A DNA stretch of 64,000 nt from Dendrolimus kikuchii (GCA_019925095.2 CM034410.1:16164436-16228435); one strand, 5' to 3'. Positions 41,733 through 52,545 are shown, counted from the stretch's first letter. The notes: generated by a model not told the origin, from the sequence alone. Numbers and translations are program-made.

Positions 41733-42669
41733 CATTAGATATACCAGCGATTTGAATATACCTATTTCTACCAAACCAGTCAAAATGACTGGTGCATAAA
41801 AAACAGGCTTCTTGTGGTTTTAGCATGTGCTGTTGGCCCGTGTACATCTTTGAAAGCACTATGATGTGGTGATCTACCAGCAATACCTCCTTCTTCAATT
41901 CTCGTCCAAATAGTTCCGTCTGAAGCAATTTCAATTTGCTGATTTGGTATGTTACTTCCACATTCATCTTCAGAACTGGAAGGGAATCGCATACATCGTC
42001 TTGTGCGTTTGTTTAGAATCTTTTCGCAATCACTGTCACTTGACTGATCTATATTGTCTTCATCAGGAATTTCCTCATCACCACTTTCGATAATAGCACT
42101 ACTATTATCACCATCACTATCATATAATTCACTTTCTACATCTGAACATTCCAGAGGTATGTTGGTTGCATTTTCTAAATATGTAGAAAGCTTTGCTTTT
42201 TTTGACATTTTTAGGGGCTCACAATCACTATAAAAATCTTGTTTATAAGAAAAATGCTGCGCGTTGCACAAAGCTAGAAACAAGACTGAACATGTCTAGT
42301 GCATTTACAAAACAAATGCTCATCAAAATGACGTCATCAACTCAATGACGATAGTGAAAGAAAACAAAAGACGATAACAAAATACGCTTCAGTGCTATAT
42401 GTACTGCATCGGTCTCATCATTCCCAAAATCATACATTTTTTCATACAAACACAACCTGTCATTTTGACTGGTACTGGTATAAATGTCAACAACAAAAAT
42501 TATATTTGTTACTAATGTATATAAAATAACATTAAGTTTATAAAACGTACTCTCTAATTATAGCTACAAAAGTCATAACATCATTTCTGAAAAAAAATGT
42601 GTAATATAGTAGGAATTTTGAATTGAAATTGCACGACCAGTCTAAATGACTGGTCTGGTAAATCTAGTG
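41733..42669 (-). mobile_element. Internally deleted piggyBac-type transposon
   Basis: Right end reads (reverse) CACTAGATTTACCAG beside TTAA (42670-42673); left end CATTAGATATACCAG beside ttcg, a probable decayed TTAA. Subterminal accagtcaaaatgactggt and accagtctaaatgactggt palindromes occur near both ends. 937 bases, too short for a complete transposase. Confidence 0.8.
41780..42208 (-). pseudogene. PiggyBac transposase N-terminal fragment
   Basis: 142 codons from the ATG at 42208 (MSKKAKLS). An acidic N-terminal region (DVESELYDSDGD, ESGDEEIPDEDN, SSDSDCEK) is followed by DGTIWTRIEEGG, GRSPHHSAFKDVHGPTAHAK, the motif preceding the catalytic domain in piggyBac transposases. The frame then meets a stop after FFMHQSF because the rest of the gene is deleted. 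No catalytic Asp triad remains. It could at most encode a DNA-interaction fragment. Confidence 0.8.
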
Positions 42670-42929
42670 TTAAGTATATGTAATTTATATTATTATAATC
42701 TATTTAATTATGTATATCTATATTATTATTGTTATTATTTTGTTTGTTTTTGTTTATTTTTTCTTTAATTACGATAGAATTAGTTATAATTTAGTTAAAC
42801 CACCAAATATTATTTAATTTTTCTTGTAATGTCTCCTTGGACACCAGGTTGCAGAAGAGGGTTGAAGAGATCGCTATAAGCGATAAGGCCATCCATTGTT
42901 CTAATGGAAATGTATTTATAATATATTAA

Positions 42930-43135
42930 GGGCCGCTTGCAGAACGATCGCCTTTAAATAAAATTAGTTAATCATATTAAACTGCCTAAATACGTTTTAC
43001 ACAATACGTATTGACAGTTCTTTAAACATATTTAGCGGCAAATTTTGCGTTGTGCAACATGCTAATTGTATTTAAGGGTGTTAAATACGTTTTGTGTTTC
43101 TTAAATAAATTTAAGCAACCTTATGCAAGCGGCCC
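42930..43135. repeat. TTAA-flanked MITE
   Basis: GGGCCGCTTGCA at the left mirrors TGCAAGCGGCCC at the right; TTAA lies on both sides (42926-42929, 43136-43139). 206 bases, non-coding. TTAA duplication is the piggyBac signature. A partial relative lies at 13796-13868. Confidence 0.9.
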
Positions 43136-43190
43136 TTAATGTCTAAGTTTAAGTTATGGTGAACAATAAAGAGATTTCATACATTCATTA

Positions 43191-43974
43191 AAAATTTCAA
43201 TGTCATTATTTTATTTTATTGTATTGTCATTAATATATTCGTCTACGCTATAGTATAATCTATTAAGTAAAAAAAATTAGCTCAAATTAGCCTAATTAGC
43301 TCACTTGCTATTGTTTCTCGTTTTATTCATTTATTTCACAAACTCGATACGATCTATAGATTTGTTTGTTGCTTATCGCTCGTTACCCGGCGGATGGGAA
43401 CAAGACTAAAAAAGTGTAACTGAAAAGAAAAATGCAGACCGCTGTATATAATTATACGATTTCGAACTTTTCGATCTAAAGTAAAATAATGTCTATCAGT
43501 GTAATATGGTGTTTTGAAATTAGTAGATTTTGTAATTTTGAACTTATTGCTAACAATTTCTTCGTTATCTCCGAACCTTCGTTCCAACTATGTGTCGCAA
43601 AGACACCTTATTAGTTGTTGGTCTTGTATTAAGCAAGATAATAAAGTCTTAACGTTGTAGAGCAATATTTCTGTACTGTACTTAATTCGCATTTCTATTG
43701 CTACGGAATACCATTAACATAATTAATAGCTGTCGTTACAAACAGAAGTTCAGAGTTAACGAAAACATTATTACAATGATTATTAAGATTTTCTCCAAAC
43801 GTTATTTAACTTTAACTTCTATATAATCTACTAGATTTTGCCCGTGGCTTCGTTCGCGTTAATGAAGACTCTGTCAATAGATTAAAAATGTCTATCCTTC
43901 GTAATCAGTACATTTTTTCTAGATGAAAAGCTGCCTATGCTACTTGGAACAAATAATCGTCATGATAACGTCAA
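43191..43974. other. No gene; short Helitron-end remnant
   Basis: AT-rich. ctagattttgcccgtggcttcg near 43831-43852 is a reversed Helitron-type 3' end. The words ttcgttccaa...gtgtcgcaaagacacc (43576-43606) recur near 12345-12375. Confidence 0.4.
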
Positions 43975-44165
43975 GTTACAGTATTGTAGTGAATTTAAAA
44001 AAATACAGGCAGTGCTCAATATCATTTACACAAATAGCTAATAAAAAGTAGAGGACTGAGCAAAGAGCCCTGTGGAACTCCGCACGGGATCTTCACCCGA
44101 ATCGATACATAATTATTTAAAACGAAAGTCTGTGATCTATTTTCTCTATGAGATATAATATAATA
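43975..44165 (-). pseudogene. LINE reverse-transcriptase core fragment
   Basis: The reverse strand encodes IPCGVPQGSLLSPLLF, the conserved RT block preceding the active site in non-LTR elements, followed (after a frame change) by VNDIEHCLYFF. No intact active site follows. Confidence 0.7.
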
Positions 44166-44184
44166 CGCTAATGAGCAATCTTAA

Positions 44185-44511
44185 TCTATATATATAAAAG
44201 AAAGTCGTGTTAGTTACACTATTTGTAACTCATGAACGACTGTACCGATTCGGCTGAAAATTGGTGGGGAGGTAGCTTAGAACCAGGAGACGGATATAAG
44301 ATACTTTTTATCCCGTTGGAACCTGTAGGTGGCGCTGAAATCGGGTTCTAGAATCCTCCTAATCACCTGGACCGATTTTGGTGATTTTGTTTTTGTGTAT
44401 TTAAGTGGATCCCCGGGTGGTTTAAATCCACAATTGGAACTGGTAAGTGGCGCTGGGATCGGGTCCTAGTTTTTTTTTTCAGAGCAGGACAACGTCTGCC
44501 GGGGCCGCTGG
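44185..44511 (+). mobile_element. Helitron-like element, unexpanded relative of 39732-40965
   Basis: Begins TCTATATATATAAAAG after A, ends ggggccgCTGG before T. It holds one full 115-bp-type unit and part of another (ggtggcgctgaaatcgggttc, aagtggcgctggg). Confidence 0.85.
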
Positions 44512-44598
44512 TATACAAAATTCAAAAATTTTAATACATTTAAGTTTCTTTATTGCATGATGTTTAGAAACAAGGTACAATGGGAGTGATACATTTAT

Positions 44599-44778
44599 AC
44601 ATACATACATACATAACTTCACGCCAGTTCCCTTGCGGGGTAGGCACGAACAACAGAGTGCCATTTAGGCTTATTCTTACACACCTCACTTGCCTCTTTG
44701 ACATTCATAACTCTTGTCATGCAAGCTCGTCTGTTCTTAAGGCTCCTGACATCACCTTCTGCTAGTACACGATCAATT
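44599..44778 (-). repeat. RTE-B short copy with 12-bp target duplication
   Basis: (ATGT)n tail at the left; truncated at the gatcaatttgat palindrome. tgatacatttat occurs at 44587-44598 and 44779-44790. Confidence 0.85.
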
Positions 44779-44790
44779 TGATACATTTAT

Positions 44791-45586
44791 GTAAATAAAA
44801 AGTCCCATTCTAATAAAGTAAAAAACAAGCACTCCATCACCAACTCACAAAATACTCTTCCGCATTGTGCCGGAAAGAAGTTGCTTCACATTAAGCCGAC
44901 GTTTCCAGAATACAAATTATTTAATTACTAATAAATGCTTTGGAATTAATGTTATCTCTTTGTTCGCCCGTTAGCATAAATTCCGTTTTAAATACGCAGG
45001 AGGTACTGGGTGCTATTAAAGACAAATACTATGTCCTTTAGATACCTTTCTGTCAAGTTGCATGTCCGATTTGGTCATGTGTGAGTAGAAGCCCAATTCT
45101 AGAAATTATAAAATTGAAGTGTTTGTGTATTGAATTAAAAATAATTGTAAAATTTAAACAAAACTATTATATATGGGACAACTTATCATAAATGACCGTT
45201 TTTGAAATAATTGTATATCAGTCCGTCTGAATGACCGAATAAATGACCTTCAAAACGGCTCATTGGAAATTTTATGAAAATAGCAGAAAGTGCATATAAG
45301 TATAATATGGCGCTAAGGGCAGAGCGTCTTGGTTTTAAAAATATTATACAATTGTAATAAGCAAGTTAAATAAAGCAATATATCTTAAAAGACTACACTA
45401 GATTTTAAAGGGCACTAATTTTAAACATGTTGAATTTCATCTTTCAATTACTTCCTTCACAATCTTTGTTTTTATTGCATAAGTATAGCAGACAAGCTGA
45501 TAGCTCACCTTGATACAGTCGCCTGTGGACTTCAAAGCAAGAAAGGTGTTATTAATCGTACATAATAAAAAAAAAACAACAAACAA
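44791..45586. other. No recognisable gene; eroded SINE-A tail
   Basis: AT-rich. 45466-45535 (tttttattgcataagtatagcagacaagctgatag) is an old SINE-A/F tail in reverse. Confidence 0.4.
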
Positions 45587-46908
45587 ACCAACTTCAAGAT
45601 GTTTTAGAAAGAAGGTGATTAAATATTTATCTGTTGCCGTTTAGTTTGAATTCGGTTTGTTTTTGTTAAAAAAAAATGTTTTTACTTTCAAGTTGCGCAA
45701 AGCTTCAATAGCTTTAGAAATAATATATTAAGCGCCTGTAGAAATTATAGTACTGTAGAAATTACTCTTCGGTGTAGAAGCTCGTCAACAACGGTTGCAC
45801 TCGATTGTTGACTTGTTGACCATGGGACTACATAATACGAAAATACAAATTAAAAAAAAATTGAAAATCAGCCCGCATTTGACAACCAACTCTCTTAATA
45901 TGCATACAAAAAATTAAGAGCCTGTAGAAAATGTAATGCTGGCACGCGTATACAAGCTTTTTTTCTAAGAATGTAGGCGCTAAGAAGAACGCTGTTCTTT
46001 AATAAATAAGGGTTACTCTCGATTCCCCTAGAATTCACCAGATCCTGACTTGATGACCATGGCACCACCTCGGGAGTATAGACTTACGAATAAAGTAAAA
46101 TTGAAAATCGCTCTACAATTGACGAAGATAATTCATGTAACAAAAAAGTTGATTAACAAATTTCATAGATTTCTCTCGATTTCCTTGGGATCCACTCATC
46201 AGATCCTGACATGGTGACAATGAGACCAATTCCAGAGTACAATTATAAGAAAAAAAATTGAAAATCGGTTCACAATTGGCTGACAGGTTTGATATGCCCG
46301 TACTCAATTGTTGTGTTAGCAAATGTAAAGCTAGCACTACGATTGTAACAAAACTTTAGACTATAAGTTCTACATACATAACTTCACGCCAGTTCCCTTG
46401 CTGGGTAGGCACGAACAACAGAGTGCCATTTAGGCTTATTCTTATACACCTCACTTGCTTCTTTGACATTCATAACTCTTGTCATGCACGCTCGTCTGTT
46501 CTTAAGGCTCCTGACATCACCTTCTGCTAGTACACGATCAATTTGATCGTGGAAGGTGTGTCGTGGCCTTCCACGACTTCTGCGTCCATCCACTTTTGCA
46601 TTGTATATGAGGTTTAGTCATTCTTTCATCATGCATACTTTCCACATGCCCGAACCACCGGAGCATTTCTTTCCTTACCTTCACCCCGACGACCCCGAGA
46701 CCCAACTCTCGCTTCCATACGTGAGCTATAAGTTCTACTAACACTAATTTTAAGTATTTCTATTTCATGTGATTTTACTAGCCAACATATAAATTGAATG
46801 ATGAATTGATTTGAAATAAAATTATTATTATTGACGCAGAAATCGAGTAACAAACAAACAAAAAAAAGTATAAACGAATTGTGAACTTCCTTCTTTTTGA
46901 AGTCGGTT
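45587..46908. mobile_element. TIR element (AACCRACTTCAA ends) with degenerate internal repeats
   Basis: aaccaacttcaa at 45587-45598 mirrors ttgaagtcggtt at 46897-46908. Inside, blocks such as agatcctgac-tgatgacca-gg-accacc and attgaaaatcgctc-caattgac recur about three times (45790-46290). An RTE-B copy interrupts it at 46374-46725. No transposase. Confidence 0.6.
46374..46725 (-). pseudogene. RTE-B LINE copy with 13-bp target duplication and internal deletion
   Basis: ctataagttctac flanks it at 46361-46373 and 46726-46738. Reverse strand reads DGRRSRGRPRHTFHDQIDRV and WHSVVRAYPARELA-stop. The junction gagacccaactctcgctt shows a deletion removing the CGVT...MLRW interval. Confidence 0.87.
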
Positions 46909-47002
46909 AAAAATATTGTCATCTAACAAATTCCAAACAGATTTTGATGTTATTGTTTTAAACCACGTGAGTTTTGTAGTAGTAGCAGTTTAGTTTAATT
47001 TT

Positions 47003-47060
47003 TTTTTATTAAGAACTACGGACTCTAGAGCCGTACCCTTTCTTACAATTAAATTTAAGA
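47003..47060 (-). repeat. LINE-G 3' tail fragment
   Basis: Reverse complement gaaagggtacggctctagag-tccgtag...aataaaaaaaa matches the end of the LINE-G copy at 54192-54930. Confidence 0.55.
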
Positions 47061-47190
47061 AGAAGTTAGGAAGTTTTACACGCTTATTTGTTACTTAGTT
47101 ATTGTGTGTGACATTTAATGAATGCAAATTATTCTAATTTTCGTACTAAACTTACTACTAATATAGAGTGTATCTGCTACACGCTGGTTT

Positions 47191-47759
47191 CATCATCATC
47201 CGAGCGTTAATTCCCGGTTGCGTTCGGAGCGTTCACTCCGACGCCCAGGGTCCGCTTTACTACTTTTTCTACTCCACTTCGCGCGGTCTTCAGCATCCCC
47301 CGTTTTGAGACCATTGGTACGCATGTCATCCTTCACAACGTCAAGCCAACATTTCTTGGGCCTTCCCCTTCGACCGGGACCTGGCGGAGGCGGCATGGCT
47401 AGACATTTATTCCCCACATAATTAGCCGGTCTTCGTAAAAGGTAGCCGTAACAACGTAAGCGACACTCTTGCAATTTGTCTGCTATGTCACGGACATGAA
47501 GACTGCCGCGGATGCGGGAGTTCCTGACCCGGTCTTTCCGCGTCACTCCACACATCCCAACGCAGCATATTCATCTCCGTGACACGCAGTTCTTGCTTGT
47601 GTCGCTCAAGTACAGGCCACGCTTCACTGCCATACAAAAGGACAGGTCTAATGATGGATTTATAGACCTGTCCTTTTAATTTGACCGGCATTTTGGGGTC
47701 ACAAATGACACCTGTCACCTCACGCCACTTGGCCCAAGCTGCTGTGTTACGGGCTATGT
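47191..47759 (-). pseudogene. RTE-like LINE ORF2 C-terminus with 13-bp target duplication
   Basis: Reverse strand reads CDPKMPVKLKGQVYKSIIRP, LLYGSEAWPVLERHKQELRV, EMNMLRW, then after a one-base insertion near 47555 MCGVTRKDRVRN, KLQECRLRCYGYLLRRP and RSERNRELTLG-stop. YGSEAW and GRPKKCWLDVVKDDM are hallmark blocks of this group. tacacgctggttt at 47178-47190 and 47760-47772 is a perfect target-site duplication. A truncated, dead copy of a family distinct from RTE-B. Confidence 0.87.
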
Positions 47760-47790
47760 TACACGCTGGTTTAGTTTAGTTTAGTAAAGT

Positions 47791-47959
47791 TGTGTACTAG
47801 CGGAGGGTGATGTCAGGAGCCTTAAGAACAGACGAGTGTGCATGACAAGAGTTATGAATGTCAAAGAAGCAAGTGAGGTGTGCAATGGGCCTAAATGGCG
47901 CTCTGTTGTTCGTGCCTACCTCGCAAGGGAAGTGGCGTGAAGTTATGTATGTATGTATG
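47791..47959 (+). repeat. RTE-B short copy with 9-bp target duplication
   Basis: tgtgtactagcggaggg through the (ATGT)n tail; tagtaaagt at 47782-47790 and 47960-47968. Confidence 0.85.
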
Positions 47960-47968
47960 TAGTAAAGT

Positions 47969-48529
47969 ATTTCGACTCTGCGCAGACTATGCTAGTTTGA
48001 TATTTCTGTAAGAGTTGTATGAGTTAATATACTATACATAGTGTCGATATAGTGTATAAATTAAGTTGCGTCTCCTCTCTGAATGTCCAAAATTCTGTGA
48101 CAATTTTTATTGAGTACCAACATGGCGTCTCCCTTCCGTCTAGGGATACCAATCCCATAGGAAATAATGGCAAACGAGATTTTGGGGACTCAAGGAATTA
48201 CGAATATACTCTACTTGTTGATCTGGGTCGAAGGTTTTTTTGGACTTTATTTAATACTGTTGGATTTTTTGGACATGATAAACAGGGAACAGCTGCTATG
48301 TGTGCAACGGGTAAGCCGGAGAATTTAATTGCTGGTGTTTAAAGCGTTGGTGGTTAGTGGAAATTGTTACTTTGTCTACATAAAAAGCTGTTTATAATTT
48401 ATATATCCATGCTAATATGTAGCTCTGTCTGTTTGTGTGTAAGTACTTTTGTTGGTCTGTCTGTTACAATTTCAAGGAAGAACTACTATACTTATATATA
48501 GGTATATACTATATTTTTTTTATGTAATT
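47969..48529. other. Unassigned; one 96-codon open frame
   Basis: The frame 48052-48342 (SVTIFIEYQHGVSLPSRD ...) has no family I recognise and no clear start context. 48400-48500 resembles transposon head sequence (ctctgtctgtttgtgtg). Confidence 0.3.
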
Positions 48530-48838
48530 TTTTTATTGCAGGCGATCAGCAGACCGGCAGACGGCCCACTTGATGGAAAGCGGTTACCATCGCCTATGGA
48601 CATTTGCAACACCAAAGTTGCTACAAATGCGCTGCTGCTCTCTTAAGGGAGACTGGAACCTGGTCACTAATACCGGAACACAACTAGAGGTTGTTATGGC
48701 GACATACTTTAGACCAGGGGTGGTAGCCATCCAGTCTGGCAAATGCCCTACCACCTGGCTGTGGGTTGTTTTGTCGCCTCTTACGACAGGCCGCCCCAAC
48801 GCAGGAAATTGTATTCTTTCTCCGTTCCTGCACGGATA
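48530..48838 (-). repeat. SINE-A copy, near full length
   Basis: tttttattgcaggcgatcagcag through ccgttcctgcacggat. Confidence 0.87.
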
Positions 48839-48852
48839 AAATATATATATTG

Positions 48853-48900
48853 TCCGTGTCCACCCCGCAAGGGAACTGGCGTGAAGTTATGTATGTATAT
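48853..48900 (+). repeat. RTE-B 3' tail stub
   Basis: Only the last about 45 bases (caccccgcaagggaactggc...atgtatgtatat), directly before the LTR. Confidence 0.75.
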
Positions 48901-49576
48901 TGTGGCGAGTGGTGATGGAACAATCTAGTTGGTCTAAGAATTTTAGAAAAAGGTAGAAAACTCTGGAAAGAAAAGACAAGGACTGATACATTTTAGAAAG
49001 GGATAGACGATGAACGAAAGTTCTGGAATAGAAGGTTCAGGAAGGTAAAGAGAGAGATAGATAGATGTATAGAAAAGGATGGATAGCAAATAAAAGAATA
49101 ACGAAAAGAAGCTCGAAATTATGGGTTCCAGAAGATTCTTCCGGGTATATAAGCAGCGTAAGGCGCGCCTACCGAGCAGTTTAGAGTTGAGTTCAGTACA
49201 AGACAGTGAAGCGACAAGTGCAATACGGAAGAGTTAGAAGAGAAGTTCAACGAAGGACAAGACGAGTTTAGTGGTGAGTTTAGTGAAAAGTTCAGTGAAG
49301 GACGAGTGTAGCGCAGTTTGAGAGAAGACCCAGAAGCGAGCTACACTTGGTAATTAGGAGGTGAGCTCTGCAGTAGCAGGAGGTGGTCTACGCAATATCG
49401 GCGACGGTATTGTGAGTGAGACACCTTATTTTCGGGACAGTGCATCGTTAGTCGTGCGTATATGGGCAATCCTGCAGAGAGGAATCACGTACGGCTGTGT
49501 AAGTTAATAAAAGCGTTTAGTTCAAAACTGGTGTTTTCTTCCAATCCGAAGTGCGTACCCCCGCTCGCACGTAACA
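48901..49576 (+). repeat. Solo LTR, family E, with ATAT target duplication
   Basis: TGTGGCG to CGTAACA with ATAT at 48897-48900 and 49577-49580. It matches 26115-26676 but has an extra about 100 bases near its 5' end (ggaaagaaaagacaagg...gaacgaaag), looking like a partial internal duplication of the ggaaggaaaagaca block. TATA box gggtatataagcagc near 49142. Confidence 0.85.
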
Positions 49577-49580
49577 ATAT

Positions 49581-49977
49581 GTAATCTCAATACCGAGAAT
49601 ATTGTGAAAAAATTGAAATATTCTGTAATATAATATTATAATAAACTACTATTCAAATGATACTTAACCATATTGGTTTTAAAAAAAAAAATGTAAGCCA
49701 GAAAATGGCGAAACATATTCTCAAAATAGCATAAGACCTTATAACCATGCTTCAGACAAATAAAGATTTTCATTTCATTTTCATAGATACACCCCATTTT
49801 TTATCTTGGAAAATGGGATAGTAGTTTCGGGACGGACCGAAATTTTCCACGGGCAAATAGGTAAAATAATACAGCGTGTGAAGCTCAACAGTTTCTAAAA
49901 TTAAATACACGTAAAAAATCTACCGAATATGAGTCCGTAGAGTTTGTTCCATAAAAAAATAGTACATACATACATAT
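49581..49977. other. No recognisable gene
   Basis: AT-rich; ttatcttggaaaatgggatag near 49802 recalls the 12.6-kb transposon-like repeat. Confidence 0.35.
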
Positions 49978-50233
49978 TGTTACATGCTTTCGAAGAAACA
50001 CTCACAGCTGCCTGTCGTAAAGCGCAGTTTATTACGTTGTCGGATTTAGGAATTATTTTGTTTACTTTGTGTTTAGAATTTGTAATTAAGAAAAACATGC
50101 TATTATTTTTCTACTCGTTTTATGGCCGTCATTAGTGTCGAACTAATCCTTATTGTTATTGTTTTCGACTTTGTTGGCCGTTGGCAGGTGTGCATTTTCT
50201 TGGAAGAATCCATCCCACGCAATCGATTGTGTA
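49978..50233 (+). repeat. Solo LTR family B, 5' fragment
   Basis: TGTTACATG start preceded by ATAT; ttgtttactttgtgtttag and ttttatggccgtcatta match family B in plus orientation. It ends at the Tc1 element; family B does not obviously resume after 51890. Confidence 0.6.
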
Positions 50234-51890
50234 CTGACGGACTCATAAACTGCATCAAAGTAATAGACGACTTTGAAATAAATATTTTAACCAAGTATGC
50301 AAACTTTCTATACAGATTTAAATTGAAACCTCTAGATTGGTTCGTGAACTTTAAAACAGCGTAGGGTCATATCCTTAAGTTTAAGTTTGTGTACTGGAAA
50401 GGACCTTAAGACTTTTTTTGCAAAAAAAAAACAGAAATTTAAAGAAAATTGGTTTAATTAAAAAATTGGTTTTAACAATAGACACAAACTTTATGCAAGG
50501 GTTTATTTATGTTTTAATAAGGTGTATTACCTCCACGTGCCCTTATTACGGATTCTAATCGGTTCCGCATAGATTTTATTAGGGTTATTAAAAGATCTTG
50601 CGGAATATTGTCCCATTCTTCTGAAAGTGCTGTTCTTAGTGCTGCCACTGTCGTGGGCAAAGGGTTTCTCGCATATACAGCTCTTTTTAAATTGTCCCAA
50701 ACATGCTCAATGGGATTAAGATCCGGGCTGCATGCTGGCCAATTCATTGTACGTATCCCAACCTCTTCGCAATATTGTCGAACTTGTGCAGCAGCGTGCG
50801 GCCGGGCATTATCCTGTATTAAAGTAAAATTTTCGCCTATGAATCCCATGTAAGGCACCACGTGATCTTCTAAGATCTTTGTTATGTATCGATGTTTAGT
50901 CAAACCCCCTCTATTACCGTTTTGACGGACCATGTCTATGAACACAAGTTCTGTTCGCCCGTTCATCGATATGCCACCCCAGACCATACACGAACCGCCT
51001 CCAAAAGGAACACGCTCCTCAATGCAACTTTGAGCATATCGCTCCCCACGTCGACGATAGACTCTTCTGCGACCATCTGCACCATATAAACATGTCCTAC
51101 ACTCGTCCGTGAACAATACGGAGGTCCATTGCTCTTCTGTCCAATTCAGGTGATCACGCGCAAATCTTAAGCGAGCTTGTCTGTGAGCTACAGACAACTT
51201 TGAACCATTTGCTGATCTAAAAGGGGTGATATCCGCTTCCTTTAACCTTCTTCTTATTGTTCGTGCACTCACGTTTACTCCACGCACTTCATTAAGCTCT
51301 GTTTTGATGTTAACAGACGTGAGGAAACGATTTCTCAGGGAAGTTGTAACAATAAATCGGTCATCACGACCGGTGGTTGCTCGAGTCCTGCCTGTACCAC
51401 GTCTCCTTCTGTAAGAACCTGTCTCCACAAACCTTCTGTATATTCTAGAAACCGTAGACTGGTTTAAATTTAAATTTCTACCAATCGTTCGTTGATCCAA
51501 GCCCTCCCGCACCAATGCTACAATTTGAGACGCTTGTTCGGACGAAGTATCCATATTATGGTTCAAAAGCTCTCGATGAGTTAAAAAACTAACCCAACAA
51601 TTCTGCTGGTAACAATAATTCAATTGACAAAATAATAAAAATCAATGAGAATCAATTTAAAACTTTGCTATAAATAACACGCAAATCTGATACTACGAGT
51701 AAATTTTCTTTTCCCGGCTATATTCATTTGTTTTACTGCAGTTCTATTTTAAAATTTTCCTTTTTTTTTTTGAGTTTAAGAGCCAGTCTCTCCATATTTA
51801 TATAATTTAATCTAAAAAGTTTGCATACTTATTTAAAAAAATCATTTCAAAGTAATCCTGAGCTTTGATGCAGTTTATGAGTCCCGTCAG
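50234..51890 (-). mobile_element. Tc1-like transposon with about 85-bp terminal inverted repeats
   Basis: Left end ctgacgg-actcataaactgc...aagtatgcaaacttt (50234-about 50310) is mirrored by the right end (about 51815-51890), with small differences. TA precedes the left end; the right side is followed by tttata rather than a clean TA. It encloses an intact transposase frame. 1,657 bases. Confidence 0.85.
50514..51554 (-). CDS. Tc1-type (DD34E) transposase, apparently intact
   Basis: 346 residues from the ATG at 51554 (MDTSSEQASQ); an in-frame upstream ATG at 51623 would add 23 residues atypical of the family. N-terminal helix-turn-helix (about 5-60, with LNLNQSTVSRIYRRF), GRTRATTGRDDRFI linker, and second helix-turn-helix region (VSARTIRRRLKEADI). 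Catalytic Asp in LFTDE (about 150), second Asp in QDNARPH (about 248) and Glu in SPDLNPIEHVWD (about 283); 34 residues separate the last two. Length matches typical Tc1 transposases (about 340). It would cut and paste DNA flanked by its terminal repeats at TA sites. No stop or frameshift. Possibly active or recently active. Confidence 0.95.
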   Translation of the reverse strand: MDTSSEQASQIVALVREGLDQRTIGRNLNLNQSTVSRIYRRFVETGSYRRRRGTGRTRATTGRDDRFIVTTSLRNRFLTSVNIKTELNEVRGVNVSARTIRRRLKEADITPFRSANGSKLSVAHRQARLRFARDHLNWTEEQWTSVLFTDECRTCLYGADGRRRVYRRRGERYAQSCIEERVPFGGGSCMVWGGISMNGRTELVFIDMVRQNGNRGGLTKHRYITKILEDHVVPYMGFIGENFTLIQDNARPHAAAQVRQYCEEVGIRTMNWPACSPDLNPIEHVWDNLKRAVYARNPLPTTVAALRTALSEEWDNIPQDLLITLIKSMRNRLESVIRARGGNTPY

Positions 51891-52496
51891 TTTATATCAA
51901 GTAGTTTACAAAAAAACATGCGATCGTAGCGCCATCTATTTTGCTATTTTCGTCTATCCCACGAATACCACGTCATTTATCGGCAAAAAGTATCCTAAAC
52001 TACGCCCCGGAATATAAGCTAGCTCTATGTCGAGTTTCATTTAAATCCGTTCAGTAGTTTTCACGTGATGATCTAGCACACAGACAGACAACAATTCTAA
52101 AAATTGTATTTTGATTTTGCATACTTGAACCATTTACAGATTTATTATAGTATAGATTACAAACAAAAGCAGACGAAAATCGTGATTTAATTACGGCTCC
52201 ATCTTTTAACAAAACTCGAACTTAAAATGTGAGAAGAGATTAATTGAGCATTATCCGACTCTGGGTGTGACATTGTTAAGTCACCTCCTGCAATATGCCA
52301 TTAGCAAGATTAGCAGTGTCGTGGACACGTGTCGACATTAACATCGTCCTTATTGTATCACGTTGCCAAACTTATATAAGCCGGCTTGAATATATTTAGT
52401 AGAGCGTAAGATTGTACTCCTATTATGTAAAGCTAAGTTTAGATTACGACAGAAATTGCGACACAAATGTCAGACATTTCTGTACTGTCACACGTT
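51891..52496. other. Transposon-derived low-complexity and unassigned DNA
   Basis: 51950-52150 includes ccgttcagtagttttcacgtgatg and acacagacagaca, words common in degraded insect transposons. The remainder has no coding. Confidence 0.35.
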
Positions 52497-52545
52497 TTTT
52501 TATAGCTGGAGTACAGTAGACAGGCTGACGGCCCACCTGTCGCGA
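52497..52545 (-). repeat. SINE-F tail stub
   Basis: ttttttatagctggagtacagtagacaggctgacggcccacctg, then unrelated DNA. Confidence 0.6.

Larger units (their letters stand above)
41697..43190 (+). other. 3' UTR of the CR1-type LINE, carrying two insertions
   Basis: AT-rich LINE 3' sequence at 41697-41732, 42674-42925 (with gcgataaggcc) and 43140-43190 (gtgaacaataaagag), split by a piggyBac derivative and a TTAA MITE. Continuity is inferred from position and composition. Confidence 0.5.

Noticed and set aside
48052..48342. 96-codon frame as a small gene
   Set aside because: No recognisable domain, no supporting start or splice signals; kept only as a note in the gap entry.
51891..52150. Continuation of LTR family B after the Tc1 element
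   Set aside because: The sequence after 51890 does not match the expected next part of the LTR, so Tc1 insertion within that LTR is not claimed.
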